This document shows, piece after piece, positions 53,542 through 63,834 of a DNA stretch of 64,000 nucleotides. Every line of letters begins with the position of its first letter. Within the stretch, counting starts at the first letter, position 1. The position numbers and the translations under genes were made by a program. Source of the stretch: Desmonostoc muscorum FACHB-395 (GTDB lineage Bacteria; Cyanobacteriota; Cyanobacteriia; Cyanobacteriales; Nostocaceae); assembly GCF_014698035.1 (NCBI RefSeq), contig NZ_JACJSF010000003.1:62001-126000 (forward strand), given 5' to 3'. Under the pieces are notes generated by a model. It was not told where the DNA came from. It did no database searches and worked only from the letters and a program-made list of their open reading frames with translations.

Positions 53542-54441
53542 TTGAAAACAATGAAGATGACTTTTCAGAAACTTGTAATTGGCGCTTCAATGGCTATTGG
53601 TGTGAGCGCGATCGCTACTGTACCAGCACAAGCTGGAACCCTCACCGGCGCTACTATTGGTGGAACAGCAGCCAGTGATTATTTAGTCTATGATGTCCAA
53701 GGTAACAGTACCATCTCCGTGGATAAGACCTCCGCAAATGTACAAAAAGTACTGGATGGCAATGCTGCAAATCCTACTGGAAACGTAGAGTTACGAGCTA
53801 GTAGTGAGGCAGCAGGTTTTGATTTCAACAAAAACACTACCTTAACGGGGCAAATTGGTGGCCAAAGTATTACCTTAAGCAGCCTGACAGCAACAGATTG
53901 GTTTAGTACTGGTTCAGGATTGAGTACAAGCTATGGGGCAAATAACTTTGCAAATACTTGGTTTAACCAATTTGCTAAGGCAGCCGGTCTAACAGCAAAT
54001 TCTATCCCTTTAGCCTATAATATGTTTCTTAGCATCAAAGGTTTCGAACGCTCCAGCGACCCTAATATCTCTTATGTTAATCAAGATGACAGCACTGGCG
54101 ATATTAAAATTGGGTTAGCTGGTCACTTTGATTTAAAAGCTTACTATGCTAATACACCTCAATTTAGCTCCTTGGCTAGTCTTGTCAAAAATGGATTCCA
54201 AGCTAGTGAAGTTGTGAAAGTTACATATAATGACAAGACTGATTTCCTTTACAGCTTTTCTGCTACGGCAACTAACCTAAAAGAAGTTACTGATGGCAGT
54301 TCTCACAGTGGCAACTATGAAGTTAGCATCAAAGGTGTTGTGCCTCCCGCAGCAGTCCCAGAACCATCAGTCATGCTTGGTCTGTTGGGTGTAGCTGGTA
54401 TCTTTGCTACACAACGCAAATTGAAAAAAGCATCTATTTAA
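53542..54441 (+). CDS. PEP-CTERM secreted protein
   Basis: 299 residues. N-terminal signal peptide (KLVIGASMAIGVSAIATVPAQA). C-terminal PEP-CTERM sorting signal: VPEPSVMLGLLGVAGIFATQ followed by basic RKLKK. The mature part is rich in Ser, Thr, Asn and Gly with beta-strand pattern and no Cys. Such proteins are exported and processed by an exosortase, then surface- or matrix-associated. No exosortase gene is in the window. Followed by a terminator. Confidence 0.92.
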   Translation: MKTMKMTFQKLVIGASMAIGVSAIATVPAQAGTLTGATIGGTAASDYLVYDVQGNSTISVDKTSANVQKVLDGNAANPTGNVELRASSEAAGFDFNKNTTLTGQIGGQSITLSSLTATDWFSTGSGLSTSYGANNFANTWFNQFAKAAGLTANSIPLAYNMFLSIKGFERSSDPNISYVNQDDSTGDIKIGLAGHFDLKAYYANTPQFSSLASLVKNGFQASEVVKVTYNDKTDFLYSFSATATNLKEVTDGSSHSGNYEVSIKGVVPPAAVPEPSVMLGLLGVAGIFATQRKLKKASI

Positions 54442-55006
54442 GAAGATTGCAAGTTCAAAATTACAAATAAAAAAAGGAGCTATTAGCTCCCTTTTTTATG
54501 AATACTTTCTTCCAGCGATAAGATAATTTGATTTTCTAAGTTATATATTTTTAATAAAATTTGCAAAAAATAAATCGTTTGGAAGAGCCTATATATTTAT
54601 GCCCTTACCAACGTATTTATAACAGCAATTTCGTACAGTTGTATTATTTTACCCTCAAATCCACATAAAAACTTTTCTATGAATGGCAAGTAGCCTATTA
54701 TTGCTCCTAGTATTACTTAAGTAATTTTACTCATAAGAATTGGTAACTTGACTTTTTAAAATCAGTCTTTTATTTAATACTATAAATTGTAAAAAGCTCG
54801 TAAAGAAAAGCTTAATAATTGATTAATATTATATTTAATCGTACTATTATTAAGTATGGGAGTACAGTTAAATTTGATTTATTAATATCTTTGACTACAT
54901 TACATAAGTCAATTTTCTATTAATTTTACAGTTTAAATGTACTACCGTTTTAGTTTATGGTAATAATTGTTGGTTTTTATTTAAGATAATCAGATAATAG
55001 GTAGCA
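54442..55006. other. Terminator and AT-rich spacer
   Basis: After the PEP-CTERM gene, the hairpin GGAGCT-ATT-AGCTCC at 54476-54490 is followed by CTTTTTT: a terminator. The rest is AT-rich with no credible ORF. Confidence 0.7.
54476..54497 (+). terminator. Terminator after PEP-CTERM gene
   Basis: Six-bp stem GGAGCT/AGCTCC with 3-base loop and a T run, preceded by an A run, so possibly bidirectional. Confidence 0.8.
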
Positions 55007-55429
55007 ATGACAGTACAATTCTTCAATATAGATCAGCCATTGCGCTCACACAAAGTTAGACGAATTTTGCTAGTTGAAGACCATTATCTTAATAGGTTGT
55101 TACTGAGTGACTATCTAAGTTACTGTGGGTACGATGTCCAAAGCTTATCTGAAGGCTCTACTTTTTTCTCTACTATAGATAAATTTAAACCAGATTTAAT
55201 GTTATTAGATTTGAAGCTACCAGATATTGACGGTTATTCGCTCTTAAAACAAGTCCAGCAAAAACCTGATGTGTCAAAAATACCTATCATTGTAGTTTCC
55301 GCTTTTGCTTTTAAAGCAGATCAAGAATTAGCTATGAGTTTAGGCGCACGCCGATATTTTGTCAAACCTCTAAAACTCAAGGATCTTACACTTACAATTG
55401 AAAAAGAGTTGACTTGTTGCCATAGATAG
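55007..55429 (+). CDS. Single-domain response regulator
   Basis: 140 residues, receiver only. Acidic pair in ILLVEDHYLN, phospho-acceptor Asp in LMLLDLKLPDIDGY, Ser in VVSAFAFKAD and Lys in RYFVKPLKLKD. No output domain, so it acts CheY-like through protein interaction or as phosphate relay. No kinase gene adjoins it. It converges on a 59-codon gene on the other strand. Confidence 0.9.
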   Translation: MTVQFFNIDQPLRSHKVRRILLVEDHYLNRLLLSDYLSYCGYDVQSLSEGSTFFSTIDKFKPDLMLLDLKLPDIDGYSLLKQVQQKPDVSKIPIIVVSAFAFKADQELAMSLGARRYFVKPLKLKDLTLTIEKELTCCHR

Positions 55430-55450
55430 ATTTTTTTACTTGGCATACCT

Positions 55451-55630
55451 TTATTCGGCTTTTTGCTCTTCAATAAACTCTTCAACTTGCTGACTAATAT
55501 GTTGTACAGAAGTGCCAATTGTTAAAATTTTATTTTGTACTTGTGCTAACAGCAAAACTGCGGTTTGCAGCTCATTGAGCGTTTCAGCCATAGCTTCACG
55601 GTACTGGGCTTCAAAGTCTTGTAGGTTCAT
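55451..55630 (-). CDS. Small helical protein (59 aa)
   Basis: ATG at 55630 to TAA at 55451: MNLQDFEAQYREAMAETLNE opens a 59-residue acidic, almost fully helical sequence (coiled-coil pattern, ending EEFIEEQKAE). It has protein-like composition and a clear frame in an AT-rich region. No motif is recognised. Convergent with the response regulator gene 21 bases away. Likely a conserved small cyanobacterial protein. Confidence 0.55.
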   Translation of the reverse strand: MNLQDFEAQYREAMAETLNELQTAVLLLAQVQNKILTIGTSVQHISQQVEEFIEEQKAE

Positions 55631-56249
55631 AGTTTAACTGTTACCTTAATTATTATCATAACTATATTTATAATCATATTCGTAAATATAAATTCCTAAA
55701 TCCGTTAAATCGCTTAATATTATAAGTTGAATTGATAATCAAAATTGCTGTTTATTGGTAATTAATCTCGCTGCATTTATATAAGCATATATTTGAATTT
55801 TCATTAATTTTAACTAAGAATATATAAAGCTAATAAGTCAATAAAATAAATTTTTAAATAATTAAATTTTATCTCTATTAAAATATTAATTATAAATTCA
55901 AAAAGCCAAGTTTTGATTCTGGCAGTAACAGATGACAAATAAGATAATAGCTACATAAACTCTTATCTGCTCCAAAATTGTGATATGTGCAGCAAGGAAT
56001 CTAGTAAACTGTGATGGAAATTACTTACCTTTCTTTACAAGGGGATTTTGCCCCAAGTCTTGTTGGTGGCAGGATTTACGTCAGCTCATAAACCAAGCAA
56101 GCTGTGGGTACTCCATTGGATAACTCGTAGGTAGCCGCAGAAGTATCTATAGACTAAAAATATCTTTACTTTATATTTAATTGATAATTACTCTATGAAA
56201 TCGGCACGAAAAAAGAATTTTTCTTAAAATAGAGAAAGATTACCTAATT
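55631..56249. other. AT-rich spacer before uvrC
   Basis: About 620 AT-rich bases; only very short frames; no hairpin of note. Confidence 0.5.
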
Positions 56250-58133
56250 TTGGTTGTGACAATATCTATTCAAATACTACCACTGGTTAAAGAGCCGGAA
56301 CGACTGGAAAATCGTCTAGCCGAAATTCCACCGGAACCGGGGGTTTATTTCATGCGAGACAACAGCGATCGCATTATATATATAGGTAAGTCACGTAAAT
56401 TGCGATCGCGTGTTCGTTCCTATTTTCGTGATGGCTACAACAAGACTGAACGCATCGCCACGATGGTTAAGTTGGTGACAGAAATTGAGTTCATCGTCAC
56501 TGATACTGAAGCCGAAGCTTTAGCGCTAGAAGCCAACTTGATTAAGCAGCACCAGCCATATTTCAACGTGCTGCTCAAAGATGATAAAAAATATCCCTAT
56601 CTCTGCATTACTTGGTCAGAAGATTATCCGCGAATTTTTATTACCCGTAAACGTCAATTCGGCAAAGAAAAAGATAAATTTTACGGGCCTTATACTGATG
56701 CTGGTTTATTACGAGAGATTGTCCGTATCTGCAAGCGCATTTTTCCCCAGCGACAACGACCTCAACCACTTTTCAAAGACCGTCCGTGCTTAAATTATGA
56801 TTTAGGGCGTTGTCCGGGTGTGTGTCAAAAGCTGACTTCACCAGAAGAATATCGCAAAATTGTGCAAAAGATCGCGATGGTATTCCAAGGACGAACTCAG
56901 GAATTGATTGATATTCTGACTCAACAGATGAATACAGCAGCTGAAGACTTGAACTTTGAGTCAGCAGCGCGGATTCGCGATCAAATTTCTGGGTTAAAGT
57001 CGCTGACTGCTGACCAAAAGGTATCCTTACCAGATGATACAGTTTCACGGGATGCGATCGCACTGGCAGCTAACGAAGAACACGCTTGTATTCAATTATT
57101 TCAGATTCGCGCTGGACAATTGGTAGGGCGTTTGGCTTTTGTGGCTGATGCTCATGCAGAACCAGGAGCTATTTTACAACGAGCTTTAGAGGAACATTAC
57201 CAAACTGCTGACTCGGTGGAAATACCCTTAGAAATTCTGGTACAGCATGATTTACCAGATAGCGACATATTGGCAGATGTCTTAACTCAACGCAAAGGTA
57301 AAAAAGTCACGATTTTGACTCCTTTGCGGCAAACTAAGGCAGAATTAATTGAGATGGTAGAGCGAAATGCTCAGTATGAATTGCAAAGAATGCAAAAATT
57401 TGGCGATCGCAATCACCAAGCAATGCAAGATTTAGCTACCATTCTCGATTTACCAGATGTACCCCATCGCATCGAAGGTTATGACATTTCCCACATTCAA
57501 GGGTCAAATGCTGTAGCTTCCCAAGTTGTGTTTATCGACGGTTTACCCGCTAAACAGCATTATCGCCACTACAAAATTAAAAATCCCACTGTGACGGCGG
57601 GACATTCAGATGATTTTGCTAGTCTTGCTGAAGTTATTGGGCGACGCTTCCGTAAGTATGCGGAAGATCCACAGTTGTCACGTTTGGGTAATCCAGATTG
57701 GCCTGATTTAATCATGATTGATGGTGGTAAAGGTCAGTTATCTTCAGTTATCGCCGTTTTGCAAGAGATGAATTTATTAGAAGACTTGCGAGTTGTGAGT
57801 TTAGCAAAGCAGCGAGAAGAGATTTTTTTACCGGGAGAATCTAAACCCTTGTCAACTGATGCAGAACAACCGGGGGTACAGTTGTTGCGGCGATTGCGAG
57901 ATGAAGCGCATCGGTTTGCAGTGAGTTTCCATCGTCAGCAACGCAGTGATAAATTGAAGCGATCGCGTTTAGATGAAATTCCTGGCTTAGGACATCATCG
58001 ACAAAAGCAGCTACTAGGGCATTTTCGCTCAGTTGATTATATTCGCCAAGCAACAACTCCACAACTTGCAGAGGTTCCAGGAATTGGGCCGCGTTTAGCT
58101 CAAGAAATTTACGATTATTTTCATCCTGCTTAA
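56250..58133 (+). CDS. uvrC: UvrC, excinuclease ABC subunit C
   Basis: 627 residues, usual length. N-terminal GIY-YIG nuclease ([20 protein letters not shown]), UVR domain ([20 protein letters not shown]), RNase H-like second nuclease domain ([32 protein letters not shown]) and C-terminal helix-hairpin-helix pair ([26 protein letters not shown]). It makes both incisions in nucleotide excision repair with UvrA and UvrB, not encoded here. Start is TTG 56250 or GTG 56256; GTG may be preferable. Confidence 0.96.
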   Translation: MVVTISIQILPLVKEPERLENRLAEIPPEPGVYFMRDNSDRIIYIGKSRKLRSRVRSYFRDGYNKTERIATMVKLVTEIEFIVTDTEAEALALEANLIKQHQPYFNVLLKDDKKYPYLCITWSEDYPRIFITRKRQFGKEKDKFYGPYTDAGLLREIVRICKRIFPQRQRPQPLFKDRPCLNYDLGRCPGVCQKLTSPEEYRKIVQKIAMVFQGRTQELIDILTQQMNTAAEDLNFESAARIRDQISGLKSLTADQKVSLPDDTVSRDAIALAANEEHACIQLFQIRAGQLVGRLAFVADAHAEPGAILQRALEEHYQTADSVEIPLEILVQHDLPDSDILADVLTQRKGKKVTILTPLRQTKAELIEMVERNAQYELQRMQKFGDRNHQAMQDLATILDLPDVPHRIEGYDISHIQGSNAVASQVVFIDGLPAKQHYRHYKIKNPTVTAGHSDDFASLAEVIGRRFRKYAEDPQLSRLGNPDWPDLIMIDGGKGQLSSVIAVLQEMNLLEDLRVVSLAKQREEIFLPGESKPLSTDAEQPGVQLLRRLRDEAHRFAVSFHRQQRSDKLKRSRLDEIPGLGHHRQKQLLGHFRSVDYIRQATTPQLAEVPGIGPRLAQEIYDYFHPA

Positions 58134-58176
58134 GGAGACTAACACTCTGTCAAATTTCAATTTATAGGTAAAAAAT

Positions 58177-58231
58177 TTTGTAGTAAAGACTTGAGTGCTT
58201 AGAAAATAAGGACTTTAGTCCTTACTACAAA
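58177..58231. repeat. Inverted repeat downstream of uvrC
   Basis: TTTGTAGTAAAGACT (58177-58191) pairs with AGTCCTTACTACAAA (58217-58231) at 14 of 15 positions; an inner AGGACTTTAGTCCT palindrome is present. Nostoc-type dispersed palindrome that may end uvrC transcription. Confidence 0.7.
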
Positions 58232-58316
58232 CCTTAAAAACTAGCTTTACAAAGTATTAATTTCACTCTTACAGCGGATTCAGTTAAGGTTGTCTGCGAA
58301 AATTTAAGATGTGTAA

Positions 58317-58336
58317 ATACCGTAAATTTACGGTAT
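58317..58336. promoter_or_regulatory. 20-bp perfect palindrome
   Basis: ATACCGTAAATTTACGGTAT, without loop, about 450 bases before the zinc-ribbon gene. Symmetry suggests binding of a dimeric regulator; none is identified. Confidence 0.35.
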
Positions 58337-58789
58337 CTCATAAGTATGCTAATTTTGATTAAATTATTTCACTAGAATTTAACCTCATAAATATTGCTAG
58401 CAAAGATTAACTAAATCTTAAGATAGAAATTTTGTGACTAAATATACAGTAATTTATTGGTTTTAATTTTTGAATACAAGAACGGCTTTTTTTGTATCAG
58501 TCTGAAATGACTATAAACAGGTGTCTCTCAAGGCATTCGTCATAGGGATCAGTAAATCACTAAGCGGGATTTAATTAAAAAATAATTTATGTATCTAAAG
58601 TAGGAGGGTAAGATCACTTAAATTCTAGGATAATATACAAAGATATCGAAAATTTTCAAACCTGAAATTTTGTTTAAAATAATCAGCCAATATTAAGGTC
58701 GTTTGTTAACTTGGGTCAAACCAAAATTATTGCTACTTTAACTGGCAGTCTTCTCAAATAAAAAATAAATTACAACCAGGGGTTTTAAA

Positions 58790-58969
58790 ATGCAGACAGT
58801 ACAAAAGATTTACTGCCCAAATTGTGGCTGCCAAGCAGAACGTTATTATATTTCTGATAGTCAATTAACTCGAACACAATGCTCTAGTTGTGACTACTTG
58901 ATGATTAGTTGTACTCGTACTGGCAAAGTCATTGAGGCTTATGCACCAGGAATTTATGCACAACGCTAG
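58790..58969 (+). CDS. Small zinc-ribbon protein (59 aa)
   Basis: ATG 58790 to TAG 58969, with AGGGG 7-8 bases upstream. CPNCGC (Cys9, 12, 14) and CSSC (Cys31, 34) form a zinc-ribbon; Cys41 follows. The end is GKVIEAYAPGIYAQR. I recall near-identical small proteins in Nostocales, sometimes annotated by similarity to a zinc part of PriA; that label is probably not functional evidence. Role unknown, perhaps nucleic-acid or protein binding. Confidence 0.75.
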   Translation: MQTVQKIYCPNCGCQAERYYISDSQLTRTQCSSCDYLMISCTRTGKVIEAYAPGIYAQR

Positions 58970-59046
58970 ATAATAAAAATTAAAAATTGGAGAATGTTTT
59001 CTCTAATTTTTAATAATAAAGTCACTTATGATAAATTCTGAAGGCT

Positions 59047-59520
59047 TTACAAGTTCTTATTCTGTTGTCTAAGTTGTTGCTGTCGTCTCTGTTCTTGTAA
59101 TCTAAATTCTTGTTGTTGTCTAATTTGTTGATCTTGTCTGAGTTGTTGATCTTGTATTCTCAGTTGTTGCTGTCGAGAAAATTCTTGTTGTTGTATTCTC
59201 AGTTGGTCTTGTTGTAGTCTAAATTGTTGCTGGCGGAGCATTTCTTGCCGTTGTCGTGTAAATTGTTGCTGTTGTATTTTCTGTTGTGGTTGTAGTAGTT
59301 GAGGTTGTTGAAGGTTTTGCCGTAGCCATGTTTCCTTCATTCGTTCTTGTGTTTGCTGATTTTGCTCTTCTTGTTGTTGTCTGATTCTTTCTTGCAATGA
59401 ATCTTGCGTCTGGGGATTCGTCTGAATTATTTGTGCATTAGCAGGAAAACTAATCGATAAAGCTTTTGCAAGCACAATCAATAGTAGCCATGCTTTAAAT
59501 AGCGACAAGCGATTCAACAT
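59047..59520 (-). CDS. Secreted Gln/Arg-rich repetitive protein
   Basis: 157 residues. A signal peptide (LLLIVLAKALSISFPANAQ) is followed by a mature part composed largely of Gln, Arg, Leu, Glu with repeats of the type RQQQFRLQQDQLRIQQQEF. The start has AGGAG seven bases upstream (AGGAGATAACTATG). The sequence could form long charged helices in the periplasm or outside. No known domain; function unknown. Encoded repeats make the DNA rich in TTGTTG on the plus strand. Confidence 0.75.
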   Translation of the reverse strand: MLNRLSLFKAWLLLIVLAKALSISFPANAQIIQTNPQTQDSLQERIRQQQEEQNQQTQERMKETWLRQNLQQPQLLQPQQKIQQQQFTRQRQEMLRQQQFRLQQDQLRIQQQEFSRQQQLRIQDQQLRQDQQIRQQQEFRLQEQRRQQQLRQQNKNL

Positions 59521-60093
59521 ATAGTTATCTCCTCATTGTTATAGTTGGGGTTTAGCGATCGCTAAACCCTTAAAATTTCAACACAATTATCCTATACAAG
59601 ATAAATACAGGGGCTTAGAATAGTTCACTAAAGCTAATATTTTATTTACCGTTATGGGTTTGTGCGATACTTACATCTGACTACGCCACCGTACTCAATA
59701 TTCTTCAGCCCATAACGTTTTCTAAATATCAGTGCATTGAGAATAGCTTGCTAAATCAAGGTTATATCTAGTGCATTATGTTGATTTTGCATAAAACTCT
59801 CGCTTTTCAGATATTTATCACTAATTAAATTATACATTCAAATTTTATTACATGGGTTGTCGGATTTCCGTAATCCATCTATCTGGTACAGTTTAAGTTA
59901 CGAAGCTTTTCAAGTAATTGAACTACACCATTTTCTGTTCTCTATCGCCCGTGATAGTCTAAATATCTGAAAACTTATCTAAAAAAGCATTTCAGGCGAT
60001 TTTACACCATAGATAAACAGAGATAATTTCTTTAGATATATCTATGTTTATCTGTGGTTTGATATTCATTCATAGAATTGACTGCAACGCCGT
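59521..60093. other. Spacer with dispersed inverted repeat
   Basis: About 570 bases, mostly AT-rich, with no ORF. Contains the inverted repeat at 60007-60057. Confidence 0.55.
60007..60057 (-). repeat. Inverted repeat downstream of rlmN
   Basis: CCATAGATAAACAGAGATA pairs with TATCTATGTTTATCTGTGG at 17 of 19 positions. It lies just beyond the rlmN stop and may serve as terminator; the CAGATAAACA core resembles a common Nostoc repeat. Confidence 0.65.
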
Positions 60094-61188
60094 TTAATTT
60101 TTACTTGCTCTCAATTGTCCGCAAGCAGCATCGGCTTCTAAACCACGGGAATAACGCACACTAACAGCAGTATTTTGTTGCTTAAGGACGTTGACAAATG
60201 CTTCAATGCGATCGCGGTTGGGGCGTTTGTAGTCCACTTCTTGGATGGGGTTGTAAGGAATCAAATTCACATGACATTGAAATCCTCGCATACATTTTGA
60301 AAGTTCTAATGCGTGTTCTGGTAAATCGTTGACACCAGCCAAGAGAACGTATTCAAAGGTAACGCGCCGTCCAGTGATTTCTACATATTCTCGGCATTCA
60401 GCCAACAACTCTTCTAGAGGATAGGCGCGGGCGCTGGGGATGAGTTTTTCTCGCAGCGCTTGGTTAGGTGCGTGGAGACTAACCGCCAGAGTGATTTGCA
60501 AATTATTTTGCGCGAACTGACGAATGCGATCGCGAATACCAACTGTAGAAACTGTAAGCGATCGCTGCCCAATACCGACATCTTGATTCAGAGATTTCAG
60601 CGCTGCGAGGACATTTTCAGTATTCAACAACGGTTCACCCAATCCCATGAACACGACATTGCTAACCCGTTGCTGAAAATCTTCTTGCACAGTTAACACC
60701 TGATCGATAATTTCATGCCGTGCTAAGTTGCGCTTGTAGCCTCCCTTACCAGTAGCACAGAAATCACACGCCATTGGGCAACCCACCTGAGTAGAGACAC
60801 AAACAGTCAGACGGGCTTTTGGGCCTTCTCCCCTTTCTGCGAAGGTCGGGATACCAACAGTTTCAATAATTTGGCCGTCTGTTAATTGTAAAAGATATTT
60901 GACTGTGCCATCGGGAGCCACAGAGCGGTAGTGTAAAGTTGAGCGCCCAATGGGGACTTCTGCTACTTCTTTGCGCCATTGCTTAGAGAAGACAGAAATA
61001 TCAGCTAGCGATCGCACTCCCTTATCATAGATCCATTCATGCAGTTGCTTTCCTCTGTAAGCAGGTTGTCCTTGTTGCTGCACCCAAGCGCTTAACTCCG
61101 CCAGAGAAGCACCGAGAAGGGGAGGGATTAATTCTGATTTTTCTGGGTTGTGTGAGTCAACCTGAGATACAAGAGGCGTAGCAGACAT
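60094..61188 (-). CDS. rlmN: RlmN, 23S rRNA/tRNA adenine-C2 methyltransferase
   Basis: 364-residue radical SAM enzyme. Cluster cysteines in [12 protein letters not shown] (Cys137, 141, 144), [25 protein letters not shown] and the C-terminal catalytic Cys356 in DAACGQL are all present. It methylates C2 of A2503 in 23S rRNA and A37 in some tRNAs. The start [11 protein letters not shown] is normal for cyanobacteria. A hairpin TGTAGGAT/ATCCTACA lies upstream at 61207-61226, between this gene and the tautomerase gene. Confidence 0.95.
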   Translation of the reverse strand: MSATPLVSQVDSHNPEKSELIPPLLGASLAELSAWVQQQGQPAYRGKQLHEWIYDKGVRSLADISVFSKQWRKEVAEVPIGRSTLHYRSVAPDGTVKYLLQLTDGQIIETVGIPTFAERGEGPKARLTVCVSTQVGCPMACDFCATGKGGYKRNLARHEIIDQVLTVQEDFQQRVSNVVFMGLGEPLLNTENVLAALKSLNQDVGIGQRSLTVSTVGIRDRIRQFAQNNLQITLAVSLHAPNQALREKLIPSARAYPLEELLAECREYVEITGRRVTFEYVLLAGVNDLPEHALELSKCMRGFQCHVNLIPYNPIQEVDYKRPNRDRIEAFVNVLKQQNTAVSVRYSRGLEADAACGQLRASKN

Positions 61189-61267
61189 AAAAAAATCAAG
61201 AGTTGATGTAGGATCTCTATCCTACACCTGCCAGATAAAGTTAGTCTTGACCAAAGAAGACAGGGAA

Positions 61268-61621
61268 TTAACCAAAGGTTGTGCCGTTCCAGCCCCACAT
61301 TGCACCCTTAGCGTCTGCAAACTCGATGTAAATGCGATTTTTCGGTACACCTAGAGTTTGGTTAATCTGCTGGCAGAAGTCTTGACTCATCGCTGCGGTT
61401 TGATCTGGCTTCATTGTGCCAATGCTCTTAATTTCAATGTAGCAAACCGGTTCTGTATTCCCTGCAAAAGTCATGGGAATTCCCGGCTCAAAAGCAGTCA
61501 TTACATAAGATTCTGGTTTTCCCAAATGTTTCGCTAACTTGGCAGATAGATTTAAAAGCATTGACTCAATTTCAGCTGTTTGAGGAGCAGACACAGAAGT
61601 TTGCACTTTAATTAATGGCAT
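61268..61621 (-). CDS. MIF-like tautomerase
   Basis: 117 residues of the macrophage migration inhibitory factor/phenylpyruvate tautomerase family. Catalytic Pro2 follows the start (MPLIKVQTS), with SYVMTAFEPG, YIEIKSIGTM, NRIYIEFADAKGAMWGWNG. Family enzymes catalyse keto-enol tautomerisation of phenylpyruvate-like compounds. Cyanobacterial members are small and trimeric; their role is not settled. Same strand as rlmN but with a hairpin between. Confidence 0.92.
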   Translation of the reverse strand: MPLIKVQTSVSAPQTAEIESMLLNLSAKLAKHLGKPESYVMTAFEPGIPMTFAGNTEPVCYIEIKSIGTMKPDQTAAMSQDFCQQINQTLGVPKNRIYIEFADAKGAMWGWNGTTFG

Positions 61622-61726
61622 AGTACCGAATTAGAAATTAGGATTTTATTCACACTGTTAAGTTTACCGAACCGTAGACCCGACAAGGGGCAGTTTTCCC
61701 AATTCCCAATTCCCAATTCCCAACAT

Positions 61727-62551
61727 TTAGTTATGAGATGAGCGAAACAGGCGATCGTATTCGGGATGATATAAGCGCGATCGCCCTTTTGTTGTTGAGA
61801 GGGCTGGACTGATTATATAAAGTGTGGTGCGAATTAATTCTTCTTTATGAGTACATTCCGCCATTTGATTTAGGGGAACAACCCTGATTTTTTCATCAGG
61901 CCATCCGATGCGAAAGCAGATTGCAATGGGGGTTTCGGCTGGGTAATGTTCAAGTAGTTTAGCTTGGGCATTTTCGATGTGACGCGCACTGAGATATAGG
62001 CAAAGGCTAGCCTGATGTGCTGCGAGAGAGGCTAATTCTTCGGTGGCTGGGACTTCTGTACGTCCACTAATACGGGTCAAAATGATGGTTTGGACTAAAC
62101 CGGGCACAGTTAGTTCTACTTTGAGTTTGGCAGCAGCAGCTTGAAAAGCGCTGATACCTGGTATGACTTCAAAAGGAATATTTGCCTCTGCGAGGAGGTG
62201 CATTTGCTCGTGGATGGCGCTGTAGAGACTAGGATCGCCAGAATGGAGACGGACTAGAGATTTTTGCTGCGATCGCACCCTATCGATCATAATCGGCAAA
62301 ATCTCTTCTAAAGTCTGATTCGCAGTTCTAATTATCTCCGCATCTTTTCGGCAAAGTTCTAAAATCTGTTCGGGTATTAGAGAATCAGCAAATAAAATCA
62401 CATCAGCAACAGCGAGTAGTTTCTGCGCCTTCACCGTCAATAAATCCGGATCTCCAGGGCCTGCTCCGACAATATACACAGATGGTTCTATGGCATATAG
62501 CGTTTTTTTATAACTCAGGTTTTCTGTATATTCACTTTTAAAAGAACCCAC
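61727..62551 (-). CDS. cobM: CobM, precorrin-4 C11-methyltransferase
   Basis: 274 residues. SAM-dependent corrin methyltransferase: VYIVGAGPGDPDLLTVKA, VRLHSGDPSLYSAIHEQM, VIPGISAFQAAAA and LYIISPAL are typical. It methylates C11 of precorrin-4 (CobM/CbiF) in cobalamin synthesis. GTG start at 62551, giving a 20-residue extension before the conserved domain, so a later start is possible. No other cobalamin gene adjoins. Downstream spacer has AATTCCC heptamers. Confidence 0.92.
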   Translation of the reverse strand: MGSFKSEYTENLSYKKTLYAIEPSVYIVGAGPGDPDLLTVKAQKLLAVADVILFADSLIPEQILELCRKDAEIIRTANQTLEEILPIMIDRVRSQQKSLVRLHSGDPSLYSAIHEQMHLLAEANIPFEVIPGISAFQAAAAKLKVELTVPGLVQTIILTRISGRTEVPATEELASLAAHQASLCLYLSARHIENAQAKLLEHYPAETPIAICFRIGWPDEKIRVVPLNQMAECTHKEELIRTTLYIISPALSTTKGRSRLYHPEYDRLFRSSHN

Positions 62552-62755
62552 GGCAATCCCTCAAAAAACTTTTTTGATATTTTCTCAGTATCTTTCCGGA
62601 TTCACCCTCTTTCCCTAGTAGAGAGTAATGGTAGATGCACCCTGGTTAAGCCCTAGAAAATATTCTGGGGCATTTTTTATTTTTAGATATCGGGAATTGG
62701 GAATTGGGCATTAGTTATTCTTTCTTCCTCTGCTTCCCCTGCCTCCCCTGCCCCC

Positions 62756-63631
62756 TCATCCCCTCATCTCTCCATTCCCCTTGGGAGTAGGCACTACATC
62801 AGGTAAAGGGCGTTTGAGTAAGTAAAGCCAAGCTAATCCAACCAATCCAAATAAAATTCCTAGACTGCTGACTACTTGTGCCATTCGTAATGGCCCCAGC
62901 ATCAAGCTATCAGTACGGAAACCTTCAATCCACAAGCGTCCTAAGCTGTAGGCTGGCCAGTAAACTAAAAACAGAGTGCCTACCTTTAAACGTGGCTTAC
63001 CGGATAAAGACCGGAAAAACAACGTTATGAGTAGCGTAAAGACCATTAAATCCCACAGAGATTCATACAAAAAGGTGGGATGGAAGTAATCGAAACTAGC
63101 ATATTCTAAAGGACGATGGTCTGGTGGAATATACAGCTTCCAGGGTAAATCAGTAGGATCGCCAAAAGCTTCAGAATTAAAGAAATTGCCCCAACGTCCG
63201 ATCGCCTGCCCTAAAATCAGCGAAGGTGCTACTAAATCTGCCAGTTGCCAGAAAGAAACCTGCTTGATTTTGGCAAAGATTAACGCAGCCAAAACGCCAC
63301 CAATAATTGCTCCATGAATGGCAATACCACCTTCCCAGATAGCAAAGATTTTTCCTGGAGTTGGGGCATATTTTGACCATTCAAAGAAAACATAATATAG
63401 CCGTGCGCCGGGAATTGCCCCAATCAACAACCAAAAAAACAAATCGCCTAGCAACTCAGGATTAACATTACGGCGCTTTGCCAATTCTTGAGAAAGGATT
63501 ACGCCAATTAAAACTGCTGTGGCAATCAATAAGCCATACCATCGGATACTTAGTGGCCCTAATTTCACCAGAATAGGTCCTGGAGAAGTAAATTGAAACG
63601 CCAAGGGCAAGGTGGAAAAATCCAGTGCCAT
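62756..63631 (-). CDS. lgt: Prolipoprotein diacylglyceryl transferase
   Basis: 291-residue membrane protein with seven hydrophobic helices. [29 protein letters not shown] and the signature [20 protein letters not shown] are diagnostic of Lgt. It transfers diacylglyceryl from phosphatidylglycerol to the lipobox cysteine of prolipoproteins in the plasma membrane. Heptamer-type repeats lie directly downstream. Divergent from coaD. Confidence 0.96.
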   Translation of the reverse strand: MALDFSTLPLAFQFTSPGPILVKLGPLSIRWYGLLIATAVLIGVILSQELAKRRNVNPELLGDLFFWLLIGAIPGARLYYVFFEWSKYAPTPGKIFAIWEGGIAIHGAIIGGVLAALIFAKIKQVSFWQLADLVAPSLILGQAIGRWGNFFNSEAFGDPTDLPWKLYIPPDHRPLEYASFDYFHPTFLYESLWDLMVFTLLITLFFRSLSGKPRLKVGTLFLVYWPAYSLGRLWIEGFRTDSLMLGPLRMAQVVSSLGILFGLVGLAWLYLLKRPLPDVVPTPKGNGEMRG

Positions 63632-63661
63632 GAGAAATTACCTAGAAAAGTTTGTTAACTA

Positions 63662-63692
63662 CCCGCGCACTTTGCTAAGTACGGGGTTTTTT
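63662..63692 (+). terminator. Hairpin with T run between lgt and coaD
   Basis: CCCGCGCACTT and AAGTACGGGG pair with a small bulge, followed by TTTTTT. It lies in the divergent promoter region upstream of coaD, so it could be an attenuator or simply a dispersed palindrome. Confidence 0.4.
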
Positions 63693-63834
63693 ACATCTCG
63701 AATACTGAAACTACACTTAAAATCCAGCATCCATATTTAGGAGTCTAATTCCTAACGCCTAGTTGAGCATAACTTGTGTCACAAAAACAATTGAGTTTAG
63801 CATTCTTGCTCAGAGCGCAAGATGGTAGATTTGA

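Larger units (their letters stand above)
58134..58789. other. Palindrome-rich spacer after uvrC
   Basis: Holds an inverted repeat at 58177-58231 and a 20-bp perfect palindrome at 58317-58336; the rest is AT-rich without an ORF. Confidence 0.6.
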
